A stretch of 64,000 nucleotides of DNA, from NCBI RefSeq assembly GCF_046630445.1, contig NC_092333.1, positions 709,670,501 to 709,734,500 on the forward strand, read 5' to 3'. The stretch is from Rutidosis leptorrhynchoides (lineage: Eukaryota > Streptophyta > Magnoliopsida > Asterales > Asteraceae). The position numbers were made by a program, and so were the translations under genes. Shown in pieces: positions 1 to 10,985 of this stretch; position 1 is the stretch's first letter; each line of letters begins with the position of its first letter. The notes beneath the pieces are model-generated. The model saw only the letters and a program-made list of their open reading frames with translations. It was not told the DNA's origin and searched no databases.

Positions 1-1531
1 TACCCGGTTGTTGGGAATCCATCCTTAATCTGCCAAATTTTTTTAAAAAAAAACCTTTATGATTAGAGGCCGACGAATCTTCCACCTTAGTAACAACCTT
101 TGAATACTTTGCTATATTTTTACCTTTTTTAGAACGGTGTTTTAAAACGGCATGCACAACATATGGTATATCCACCTCGACAACATGAGCATCATCCTTA
201 TTACCAACAGTATTATCATCATCCTTATTACCAGGAGTAGCATATTCCTCGTCCGAAACCGGAGCCGAACTCAAATTAAAACGGGTCGCACCATCTAACA
301 AAATCGAACCCGATTCTCTAATTAAAACCGTAGACTCATGTGCACCTAATGAACCGAATTGAAGACCCCCAACAGTTGCAACAACTTCATCAGATATGTT
401 TAACTCGTCATCCTGGAGCTCGTGTCGTTCGTCGTTCTCATCAGCCCTTAAAACCCCGCTCATAGAATTCTCATGCAACGCCTCGACCACGATATCAGTG
501 TGCTGATGAAAACAGGGTGACCCGAAATCACGATACGAATTAAAATAGCTAGCAAATAAGCAGGATACGTAGTCAATTCAAACTCCAACGAAGAGCACAA
601 TTTATTTACCCAAACATTACACGCCGAGAACAAGTCGTATTCGAGGTCGACCTCAACCAATTCGTGTAAATGTTTCGGGTTATCAGTTTTAACGAAGGCA
701 AAAAAAGAACCGACATCACCCAAGTTACTAGAAGCATTTGCAATTTTCAAAACGTCCCCGAAAAGACTCGCAATCTTGATGGTATTCTCGACAAAAGCAT
801 AGGCAATCGGTATGCCTATAATATCCAACCACGTGAACCTGAAGTACTTCCGAGCCAAGTACTTCAAAGGAGTAACAAGAACAAAAATTGTTCGAAGTCA
901 ACGAGAGAATGGTTTTAAAGCCACATTCATTTGCACATTCAAGGATGGCCCCAAACAGTCCCACTTTGGAAACCAAATTTATTGAAACTTTGTTCTTAAT
1001 GCAAAAAGCTTGAAGATTCAAATCCTCCAATGGGATCGAATCTACAACCAAGATACTAATAGCTAGTCGACCAGTCACGAGATTATTGGTGGCAATTTTA
1101 CACCGGAGTTTAACCGGCAAGGAAAATAGATTACGACCATGAACAGATCGGGCAGCTCGATTAGCTCGTCCGACCGGCCAACCCACAAAAATCGGTTGAC
1201 CAAAGACACGGGACCCGTTCATGGAATCCATGGCAATAGAAGCATAAGACACAATTGAAAAGGTAACAAAACTATACCTTCAGCTAGGCCATAATTTAAT
1301 TTCCAGCAACGACCCTATTTTACCAAAAGTAGACTCGATCATATGCCTAGAGACACATTTGTCGAGCCGTCCAATAAAAATAGTGGAACCTTCGTTGCTG
1401 TGATCCAACGCCAGAGTAGATTCCGCCACATTAAAATCAGAAACGGGAAGTCCAACATCAGGGCGTGAGTTTTGACCCAGACCTGTAACACTCGATCCAT
1501 GAAGGTTCCATTTATATATACATTTATTCAT
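1..1531 (-). pseudogene. LINE ORF1-like fragment (RRM plus DUF4283-like region)
   Basis: Read on the minus strand, the first part (about 1410-1170) looks like an RNA recognition motif: TIFIGRLDK, then YSFVTF, then SYASIAMDSMNGSRVFGQPIFVGWP. About 850-700 holds FTWLDIIGIPIAYAF followed by IASLFGDVL, the pattern of the DUF4283-like region that follows the RRM in plant LINE ORF1 proteins. An acidic, low-complexity tail stays open from about 480 to position 1, so the element continues beyond the window. The copy is broken: a TGA interrupts the RRM between KLWPS and RYSFVTF near 1275, and the frame shifts between about 880 and 920. Such ORF1 proteins bind LINE RNA. No start codon or poly(A) tail is in view. 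An unrelated RRM gene is possible but less likely, because the WLDI..G.P region is LINE-like. Confidence 0.6.
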
Positions 1532-1547
1532 ATGAGTATATGAATGT

Positions 1548-1947
1548 GTGTTTGGATGAAACTAGCTGGAGCTGGAGCTGGAGCTTATGGACTAGGGGTG
1601 TGTTTGGATGAAAGTAGCTGGAGTTGGAGCTTGTAGCTGGAGCTTTTTTTTAAAGCTAGTAGCTGGAGCTTATTAATTTTTAAAAGTGTTTGGTAAACTA
1701 GCTGGAGCTTATTTTTCAATTCATAAGCTCTAATTTTTTTCATAAGCTACTAAAAAATAAGCAAATAGAAGTAGCTTATTTTTTAAGAGCTTATGATTTT
1801 CATAAGTTCTACTTTTTATGTCTACCAAACAAAGTTTATGACTTGGTGCTTATTAAAATCATAAGCTCAAGCTCTTATAAGCTCCCATAAGCTCGCGTGC
1901 CAAACACACCCTATGAGTGTGTTTGGCGCGTAGCTTATAGAAGCTTA
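1548..1947. repeat. Tourist-like MITE cluster, left part
   Basis: The stretch is built from AGCTGGAGCT and CATAAGCTC motifs framed by GTGTGTTTGG and its complement. One copy looks complete at 1595-1910: it starts GGGGTGTGTTTGG, ends CCAAACACACC, and is flanked by CTA on both sides, as expected for PIF/Harbinger (Tourist) elements. A partial copy lies at 1548-1590. A third starts at 1914 and is cut at 1947 by the large LTR element, resuming at 25469. Confidence 0.6.
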
Positions 1948-4900
1948 TGTAGTGACCCGAACTTTTCCATATTTATATATATATTAAATGAAATTGTTAT
2001 TTACATGATTAAGTGTTTCCAACATGTTAAGCAATCAAACTTGTTAAGACTTGATTAATTGAAATATGTTTCATATAGACAATTGACCACCCAAGTTGAC
2101 CGGTGATTCACGAACGTTAAAACTTGTAAAAACTATACGATGACATATATATGGTTATATATATAGTTAACATGATTTTATTATAAGTATGTATCTCATT
2201 AGGTATTTTAACAATGAGTTATATACATAAACATGAGACTATTAATTTAAGAAACTCGAAAACGATATATATGACGATTATCGTTATAACAACGTCTTAC
2301 TAGGTACATATGAATCATATTAAGATATTGATACACTTAGTTAATTATGTTAAATGATAAGTAAATATATTATTAAGTGTATTAACAATGAAATACATAT
2401 GTAAAAATAAGACTACTAACTTAATGATTTCGAAACGAGACATATATGTAACGATTATCGTTGTAACGACATTTAACTGTATATATATCATACTAAGATA
2501 TATTATATATCATAATATCATGATAATATAACAATTTAACATCTCATTTGTTATAATAAACAATGGGTTAACAACATTCAACAAGATCGTTAACCTAAAG
2601 GTTTCAAAACAACATTTACATGTAACGACTAACGATGACTTAACGACTCAGTTAAAATGTATATACATGTAGTGTTTTAATATGTATTCATACACTTTTG
2701 AAAGACTTCAAGACACTTATCAAAATACTTCTACTTAACAAAAATGCTTACAATTACATCCTCGTTCAGTTTCATCAACAATTCTACTCGTATGCACCCG
2801 TATTCGTACTCGTACAATACACAGCTTTTAGATGTATGTACTATTAGTATATACACTCCAATGATCAGCTCTTAGCAGCCCATATGAGTCACCTAACACA
2901 TGTGGGAATCATCATTTGGCAACTAGCATGAAATATCTCATAAAATTACAAAAATATGAGTAATCATTCATGACTTATTTACATGAAAACAAAATTACAT
3001 ATCCTTTATATCTAATCCATACACCAACGACCAAAAACACCTACAAACACTTTCATTCTTCAATTTTCTTCATCTAATTGATCTCTCTCAAGTTCTATCT
3101 TCAAGTTCTAAGTGTTCTTCATAAATTCCAAAAGTTCTAGTTTCATAAAATCAAGAATACTTCCAAGATTGCAAGTTTACTTCCAAGTTTTCTAAATCCA
3201 TTCCAAGTAATCATCCAAGATCAAGAAACCTTTGTTACTTACAGTAGGTTATCTTTCTAATACAAGGTAATAATCATATTCAAACTTTAATTCAATTTCT
3301 ATAACTATAACAATCTTATTTCGAGTGAAAATCTTACTTGAAATTGTTTTCGTGTCATGATTCTGCTTCAAGAACTTTCAAGCCATCCAAGGATCCTTTG
3401 AAGCTAGATCTATTTTTCTCATTTCCAGTAGGTTTATCCAAGGAACTTGAGGTAGTAATGATGTTCATAACATCATTCGATTCATACATATAAAGCTATC
3501 TTATTCGAAGGTTTAAACTTGTAATCACTAGAACACAGTTTAGTTAATTCTAAACTTGTTCGCAAATAAAAGTTAATCCTTCTAACTTGACTTTTAAAAT
3601 CAACTAAACACATGTTCTATATCTATATGATATGCTAAATTAATTATTTAAAACCTGAAAACACGAAAAATACCGTAAAACCGGATTTGCGCCGTCGTAG
3701 TAACACCGCGGGCTGTTTTGGGTTAGTTAATTAAAAACTATGATAAACTTTGATTTAAAAGTTGTTATTCTAGGAAAATAATTTTTATTATGAACATGAA
3801 ACTATATCCAAAAATTATGGTTAAACTCAAAGTGGAAGTATGTTTTCTAAAATGGTCATCTAGACGTCGTTCTTTCGACGGAAATGACTACCTTTACAAA
3901 AACGACTTGTAACTTTTTTTTCCGACTATAAACCTATACTTTTTCTGTTTAGATTCATAAAATAGAGTTCAATATGAAACCATAGCAATTTGATTACCTC
4001 AAAACGGATTTAAAATGAAGAAGTTATGGGTAAAACAAGATTGGATAATTTTTCTCATTTTAGCTACGTGAAAATTGGTAACAAATCTATTCCAACCATA
4101 ACTTAATCAACTTGTATTGTATATTATGTAATCTTGAGATACCATAGAAACGTATACAATGTTTCAACCTATCATGTCGACACATCTATATATATTTCGG
4201 AACAACCATAGACACTCTATATGTGAATGTTGGAGTTAGCTATACAGGGTTGAGGTTGATTCCAAAATATATATAGTTTGAGTTGTGATCAATACTGAGA
4301 TACGTATACACTGGGTCGTGGATTAATTCAAGATAATATTTATCGATTTATTTCTGTACATCTAACTGTGGACAACTAGTTGTACGTTACTAACGAGGAC
4401 AGCTGACTTAATAAACTTAAAACATCAAAATATATTAAAAGTGTTGTAAATATATTTTGAACATACTTTGATATATATGTATATATTGTTATAGGTTCGT
4501 GAATCAACCAGTGGCCAAGTCTTACTTCCCGACGAAGTAAAAATCTGTGAAAGTGAGTTATAGTCCCACTTTTAAAATCTAATATTTTTGGGATGAGAAT
4601 ACATGCAGATTTTATAAATGATTTACAAAATAGACACAAGTACGTGAAACTACATTCTATGGTTGAATTATCGAAATCGAATATGCCCCTTTTTATTAAG
4701 TCTGGCAATCTAAGAATTAGGGAACAGACACCCTAATTGACGCGAATCCTAAAGATAGATCTATTGGGCCTAACAAACCCCATCCAAAGTACCGGATGCT
4801 TTAGTACTTCGAAATTTATATCATATCCGAAGGGTGTCCCGGAATGATGGGGATATTCTTATATAAGCAACTTGTTAATGTCGGTTACCAGGTGTTCACC

Positions 4901-5386
4901 ATATGAATAATTTTTATCTCTATGTATGGGATGTATATTGAAATATGAAATCTTGTGGTCTATTGTTACGATTTGATATATATAGGTTAAACCTATAACT
5001 CACCAACATTTTTGTTGACGTTTAAAGCATGTTTATTCTCAGGTGAATACTAAGAGCTTCCGCTGTTGCATACTAAAATAAGGACAAGATTTGGAGTCCA
5101 TGTTTGTATGATATTGTGTAAAAACTGCATTCAAGAAACTGATTTCGATGTAACATATTTGTATTGTAAACCATTATGTAATGGTCGTGTGTAAACAGGA
5201 TATTTTAGATTATCATTATTTGATAATCTACGTAAAGCTTTTTAAACCTTTATTTATGAAATAAAGGTTATGGTTTGTTTTAAAAATGAATGCAGTCTTT
5301 GAAAAACGTCTCATATAGAGGTCAAAACCTCGCAACGAAATCAATTAATATGGAAAGTTTTTAATTAATAAGAACGGGACATTTCA
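1948..5386 (+). repeat. 5' LTR of the outer Tekay-like element
   Basis: The 3439-bp LTR begins TGTAGTGACCC and ends ACATTTCA immediately before the PBS. Its match to 22030-25468 runs end to end with only scattered substitutions. The length is at the long end for plant gypsy LTRs. It is AT-rich, with many ATATAT stretches, and holds no host-like gene. Confidence 0.95.
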
Positions 5387-5388
5387 GT

Positions 5389-5400
5389 TGGTATCCGAGC
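5389..5400 (+). other. Primer binding site of the outer element
   Basis: TGGTATCCGAGC lies three bases after the LTR end and differs from the usual plant initiator-Met tRNA PBS (TGGTATCAGAGC) at one position. It fixes the LTR boundary and the orientation of the element. Confidence 0.8.
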
Positions 5401-5595
5401 GTTGGTCTTAGAGAACCAGAAAATTTGCATTATTGTGTCTTATCGAGTTTGTTAGGATGCATTAGTAAGTCTGGACTTTGACCGTGTTTTCTTTAAAAAT
5501 GATTGCTTAACATTTTTGTTGGAAACTATATATTATTAACATGTATATATTATGTGATATATTAATCTCTTAAGATGTTTGATATTGTGTGATAG

Positions 5596-6190
5596 ATGTC
5601 TACCTCTAGAACAAGTCCCATTGACTCACCTAATAATAACAAAGAGTCGAATATATATTGGACTGATTCACAAGTTCCCGAAGAAGAACCGGAAGAAGAA
5701 TCAGAACCGGAAGAAGAATCAGAACCGGAAGAGGAGGAACCGGAGGAGGAAATAGAACCGGTGGGGGAAATAATAAAACGGTTAAGTAAAAGAAAATCCT
5801 CAACCAACTGACCAAGGTTAATTATGGTCAATGGTGTTTTCGCCAAGGAAGCAAAATATTGGGAGGATTACCAATTCTCCGATGAATCGGATTCCGACGA
5901 GAATTCCGATGATGTTATAGAAATTACCCCAACTGAATTTAAAAAGGCAAAAGAAAATAATAAGGGAAAGGGCATAAAAATAGAGAAATCTAATTCCAAC
6001 CCCGATGAACTTTATATGTATCGTCAACCCCCGAAGCCCTTAAGTTGTAACAATGACCCGGGAACCTCTAAACCACCAGGTTTTTCTAAACCGTTGTGGA
6101 AAACGGCAGCTCGTATTAGGGGAACATCATATATCCCTAGAAATTGGCAAAACGAACCAAAACCGAAGAAGAAGAAACGAGCGAGTCGGA
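5596..6190 (+). other. Acidic, low-complexity ORFs upstream of the F-box-like ORF in the outer element
   Basis: Two adjoining reading frames lie between the PBS and the F-box-like ORF. The first (from 5596) starts MSTSRTSPIDSPNNNKES and is dominated by repeated EPEEES and EPEEEE blocks. The second (from 5824) has a DESDSDENSDD patch, a lysine-rich stretch ending in KPKKKKRASRNK near 6190, and no recognised domain. Composition (acidic block followed by basic block) suggests a nuclear or nucleic-acid-binding accessory peptide, but that is inference. They are part of the retroelement fossil; no similarity to typical gag is visible. Confidence 0.45.
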
Positions 6191-6331
6191 ATAAGATAGT
6201 TGTATTCGTGTGGTGTAATATATGTAATATAGTGTGCTTATGCTTTATGATATATGTAAAAATTGCTTGTATTAATAAGTATTTTTTTTATGAATCTAAC
6301 TCTTGTCTATTTTACAGTATAAAAACACAAA

Positions 6332-6964
6332 ATGGATAGACAACCCAATATTTTAAGAGACCTGCCCGGAGACATGATTGATGAAATCTTGTCTAGAGTC
6401 GGTCAGAATTCTTCGGCACAACTATTTACGGCGAAATCAGTTTGTAAGACATTCGAAGAACGTTCCAAGAATGTCTTGGTTTATAAGAGACTTTCGTTTG
6501 AAAGATGGGGGATATCACATTGGGAAACCCATAAGTTACGATGTGTTTACTTTGACGCATATATTGCGGGGAACCCAAATGCTATTTTACGCAACGGGTT
6601 AAGAAATTATTTTGACTCAATGTATCCGAATATAGGACTTCATGATTTAGAAAAAGCGGCTAACATGCAACATAAAGAAGCATGCTATGCTTACGGGTTA
6701 GTAATGTTCGCTTCTCACCAAAGTAAGAAAAAGAACATCGGGCTACAACTATTAAACAAAACGTTCCCACAAGTGACGGAGTCGGTAATTGGGGTAAGAA
6801 ATGAGGTTTTTAGGTTATTACGAGACTGTTGGTCATTACGTAACCCTCGTCCCTTTGACGATGTTACAACACGCTGTCTTATCAACGGCCATAACGGTTA
6901 TGTTCCACAAGACCAAGGATGGGAAGTAGTCCTAGTAAAACCAGAATGCATGACTTGTTTCTAG
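6332..6964 (+). CDS. F-box-like ORF carried inside the outer chromovirus
   Basis: This 210-residue ORF starts MDRQPNILRDLPGDM. Residues about 10-55 (LPGDMIDEILSRVG, then LFTAKSVCKTFEE, then VYKRLSF) fit an F-box, the motif that binds SKP1 in SCF ubiquitin ligases. Residues about 80-135 (AGNPNAILRNGLRNYF, GLHDLEKAANMQHKEACYAYG) resemble the Sel1-like helical repeats that follow the F-box in plant proteins of the At2g35280-like group, as I recall that family. The C-terminus ends near Cys-Phe. It lies on the coding strand of the element between PBS and gag, well inside the LTRs, so it travels with the element. Capture of a host F-box gene is the likely origin; whether it is made as protein is unknown. 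No intron is visible, which suits capture through RNA. Confidence 0.7.
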   Translation: MDRQPNILRDLPGDMIDEILSRVGQNSSAQLFTAKSVCKTFEERSKNVLVYKRLSFERWGISHWETHKLRCVYFDAYIAGNPNAILRNGLRNYFDSMYPNIGLHDLEKAANMQHKEACYAYGLVMFASHQSKKKNIGLQLLNKTFPQVTESVIGVRNEVFRLLRDCWSLRNPRPFDDVTTRCLINGHNGYVPQDQGWEVVLVKPECMTCF

Positions 6965-7356
6965 ACGTATGAATTACGTGTCTTTATTGCCTTTGCTGAA
7001 CGACTTGTGTACTAGCTAGAATTATCTTCACAACTATCTTGTATCAAAGTTATTGTGTGCTATATTTCATGCTTTATGTAAAATAAGCGGTATTGTAAGT
7101 TTGTAAAATATTGTATAAAAGTTTGAACGCGAAATATTATTATAATCAGTTTTTCATATAGAATTGTAGTAGTTGAATTGTATATTAGCTACTAAGTATG
7201 AACTTAACGGGTAGGTACTACCCGAATTTAAACTTATAAAATGCTAATATGAAGAAAAAGCTTTTATAAATGAGTTCATATTATGCTACGAAATACTATT
7301 AACTACTCTTAATATTCTGTATGATTAACTTGTTCCATTTGACTATTTTGAAGGAA

Positions 7357-7810
7357 ATGGCACCGACTACACGACACACCGTGAATATGAATGAAGAGGA
7401 ATTCCGTACTTTTCTAGCTTCAAACATAGCCGCAGTACAGGCTGCGCTACATACCAACAATAACCTTGGATCTAGCAGTACAGGAAATCGTGTAGGATGC
7501 ACCTACAAAGAATTCACTGCCTGCAAACCTTTGGAATTTGATGGAACCGAAGGACCTATCGGATTGAAACGGTGGACCGAGAAGGTCGAATCGGTGTTTG
7601 CCATAAGTAAGTGTACTGAAGAGGACAAAGTGAAGTACGCTACGCATACCTTCACAGGTTCTGCGTTAACATGGTGGAATACCTATCTAGAGCAAGTGGG
7701 ACAAGATGATGCGTACGCACTACCGTGGTCAGCATTCAAGCACTTGATGAACGAGAAGTACCGTCCCAGAACCGAGGTCAATAAGCTCAAGACATAACTT
7801 AGAGGGGTAC
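7357..7810 (+). pseudogene. Gag, N-terminal part, of the outer element (interrupted by nested element)
   Basis: The reading starts MAPTTRHTVNMNEEEF. It contains the retrotransposon gag core signature FDGTEGPIGLKRWTEKVESVF, followed by VKYATHTFTGSALTWWNTYL, typical of Tekay-like gag. The nested Athila-like element begins at 7811 within this gene, and the rest of gag resumes beyond 17847. Gag forms the virus-like particle that packages element RNA. It is listed as a fossil part only. Confidence 0.85.
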
Positions 7811-9609
7811 TGATAAGGCTAAAAAGGAACATATATTTCATAGCAATATCCCTTCTAAATAATAGGTTTTCATATGTAATTGTATTATATTTTCATTGTA
7901 ATTGTTTAAATAAATAAGTGCGAAGACAAAAGGCGAAAACGAATATTTGAAGACACAAACGTCCAAAAAGCTCAAATGTACAAGATACAATTCAAAAGGT
8001 TCAATTTATTGATGAGAAACGTCTAAAAATGACAAGAGTACAAGTTACAAAACGCAAAGTACAAGATATTAAATTATACGAAAGGACGTTCGAAAATCCG
8101 AAACCGGTACCCGAGCCAACTATCAACGCTCGACGCAATGGAGCTAAAATTACAAGTTAACTATGCTCAAGAATATAATATAATATTTAAATAATTCATA
8201 ATAAGAATAATAATAAATAATAAAAAGTTGTTAATTGAGCATAGTTAAGGGGTCATAAGTGAAAATTTCAAATCACCAATTGTCTATAAAATGAAATTCA
8301 CGGTGTAATGAAAAGAACACCTTTCTTCATATTTCTTTCTCTCTTCTGTAATATGTAATATATATTTATATTATAATTTTAATATAAGTTAATTTTAATA
8401 ATAAAGTTATGGTTTAGTTGGGTTATTGTAAGAAATATTTTACGGGTTTTAAGTCGAAATTCTGTCCGTGCAACGCTACGCGATTAATCACCACTGTAAG
8501 CTATGTTCTTCCTTTTTAATTTAATGTCTCGTAACTAAGTTATTATTATGCTTATTTGAGCCGAAGTAATCGTGATGTTAGGCTAAAATATTAAGATGGG
8601 GTTATTGAACTTTGGACCATAATTAAGGTTTGGGCAAAAGACCGACACTTGTGGAAATTGGACTATTGACTATTAATAGATGGGGAGTATTGTCTAATTG
8701 AGTGACAACTCATTGGAGTCTGTCGAACCTATCTTCAAATTAATTAACCTAATAATTAATAATGATTATGGTTGTCCTATTTAGTGACGTTCATATGGAA
8801 TCTGTTATAATCATTTAATTAATCAATTGGGTTGGGTAATTGATTATTCATTCTGATCAAGTGGATGAATTAATATTCATAAACTAATTAAAACAGGGGT
8901 GGATTACATACAGTGATAACTGGTGTAATTGTTGACAGAAGTGATAACTGCGTCACAGTTTAAATCCTTAATCAGTTGGAATATTTGACTTCGGGTATAA
9001 GGGTAATTTGACGAGGATACTCGCACTTTATATTTATGACCGATGGACTATTATAGACAAAAACCAGATAGACGTATCAAATAAACCAGGACAAAGGACA
9101 ATTAACCCATGGTAATAAATTAAAATCAACACATCAAACATCATGATTACGGAAGTTTAAATAAGCATAATTATTTTATTGTATTTCTCATCGTATCTTT
9201 ATTTACTGTCATTTTATTACTCGCAATTTTATTTACTGTCATTTTATTTATTGTCATTATTTTACGCACTTTAATTATCGTCATTTATCTTTGCGCTTAA
9301 AATATAGAATCGACAAACCGGTCATTAAACGGTAAAACCCCCCTTTTATAATAATATTACTACTTATATAATTATATATATTTTGTATAAATATAGTTGT
9401 TAAAAATATAGTAAGTATCACCAGCTCCCTGTGGAACGAACCAGACTTGCTAAAAACTACACTACTCTACGATTAGGTACACTGCCTATAGTGCTGTAGC
9501 AAGGTTTAGGTATATCCCACTCTATAAATAAATAAATAACTTGTGTAATTTGTAACGTATTTTGTATTAAAAATAATAGTATATTTCGTACCCTCACGCT
9601 ACATCATCA
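7811..9609 (+). repeat. 5' LTR of the nested Athila-like element
   Basis: This 1799-bp LTR begins TGATAAGGCTAAAAAGG and ends CACGCTACATCATCA, and is nearly identical to 16047-17847. It includes a TATAAAATGAAATTCACGG stretch near 8284, a plausible promoter TATA region. Confidence 0.93.
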
Positions 9610-9615
9610 AGTTTT

Positions 9616-9632
9616 TGGCGCCGCTGCCGGGA
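9616..9632 (+). other. Primer binding site of the nested element
   Basis: TGGCGCCGCTGCCGGGA is the near-invariant PBS found in Athila/Tat-type plant gypsy elements, starting seven bases after the LTR end. It supports the family call independently of the protein. Confidence 0.85.
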
Positions 9633-10985
9633 AGCGCTAAAACGCTATATTTTTAATTTATATCTGTAAAAATATAGTTATAAAAAAAAGTAATTTCGGG
9701 GACACTTTTTGTGTTTTCACGGGGTATTTAAGTTTTTTTTTTAGTTTTTGATTGATTAAAGATATATTAATTTAAATATAATAATTTAATAAATATAATA
9801 ATATAATAATATTGAAATAAAATATAATAATATAATAATATTTTAGAATTAAATTTGATACGTAAAAGTTTTAAAATTTTTAAAAAGTCGTATTTATTAA
9901 ATATTTCAGGAGTATATTATGTAACTTATAATTAATAATTTCTATAATGTCGCTTTCATGTGAATAGTAAATTAATTAATTTCTTTCCTTTACTATTTTG
10001 AATCGTAAAAGTTTTAAAAAGTCGTATTTATTAAATATTTCAGGGGTATATTATGTAACTTGCAATTAATAATTTCTATCATGTCGCTTTCATGTGAATA
10101 GTAAATTATTTAATTTCTTTTCATTTACTATTTATGAATAGTAAATGAGTTAAAAAAAAGTTTTGGAAAAAAATAATAATAATAATAAAATAATTAATTC
10201 CTTTTAAAAAAATGTGTAAAAAAAATCGTTTTTTTTTAAAGAAAAAAAAAATCGTTTTAAAAAAAATTGTAAAAAAAAATCGTTTTTTAAAGAAAATTTT
10301 TTTTTAAAATAAAAAAAAAAATTTAAAAAAATATATATAAAAAAAATTTTAAAAAAAAAAAATTTTAAAATCCTTAAAAAACGAAATATAAAAAAAAATT
10401 AAAAAAAAAAGTTTTTTTTTATTACCTTTAGATTTTTAGACTCTAGTTACAATTTTTAGTATTAAGTTTAGTTTTGCCATAGTTATTTTTATTTCTAAAA
10501 TTTTTAGGTTTGCCGTAAAATCCCTTAAGTGCTTATTCCTTAGACTAAGATTTATGTGCTTTAGAATTTTGCGACGCCGTTTTTCGCGCTACTTTCTTAT
10601 TTTTATTTTTCGACGCCTATTTTTGACCTTTTATTTTCCGACCTTTTTCGACGCGTTTTTTTTCTTTCTTATTTCTCGCTATTCTAGTTTTAGGATAAGA
10701 TTTTTATTCTACTTCTTATCTAAATTTCTTAAAATTACGAAAATTTATTTTAAGTGGTTAAATTGATAGACATCAAAATTTTCTGGTTCGTAGTAATAGT
10801 TGGATTTGTACGTGGACCGGGTTATTGGAGCCAAACAGTACTCAATTATATTGAGACCAAACGAATCCTGCCCCTCTGCTGCATCTTTTGGCTATTCGAA
10901 AAGTGGGCAAAATCAGAAAAGTCTATTAATTGGATAACTTATATAATTTTTCTTTCCTTTTAAAAACTAATAGGATATTCAGTGA
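9633..10985 (+). other. Untranslated leader of the nested element, with homopolymer-rich core
   Basis: No convincing gene is present. About 9900-10130 holds two near-identical copies of a roughly 120-bp segment containing ATTTCAGG, GTATATTATGTAACTT and TCATGTGAATAGTAAATTA. About 10140-10440 is almost pure A and T runs with recurring AATCGTTTT. Small open frames at 10554-10963 have phenylalanine-rich, low-complexity translations and are not supported as genes. Confidence 0.6.

Noticed and set aside
4376-4708. 110-residue minus-strand frame, also at 24458-24790
   Set aside because: It lies in both copies of the outer LTR; AT-rich chance frame.
5562-5846. Ser/Gly-rich minus-strand frame
   Set aside because: Shadow of the Glu-Pro repeat on the plus strand of the retroelement.
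10554-10963. Two small open frames in the leader of the nested element
   Set aside because: Translations are Phe/Leu/Ile-rich low-complexity products of AT-rich sequence, with no start context or motif.
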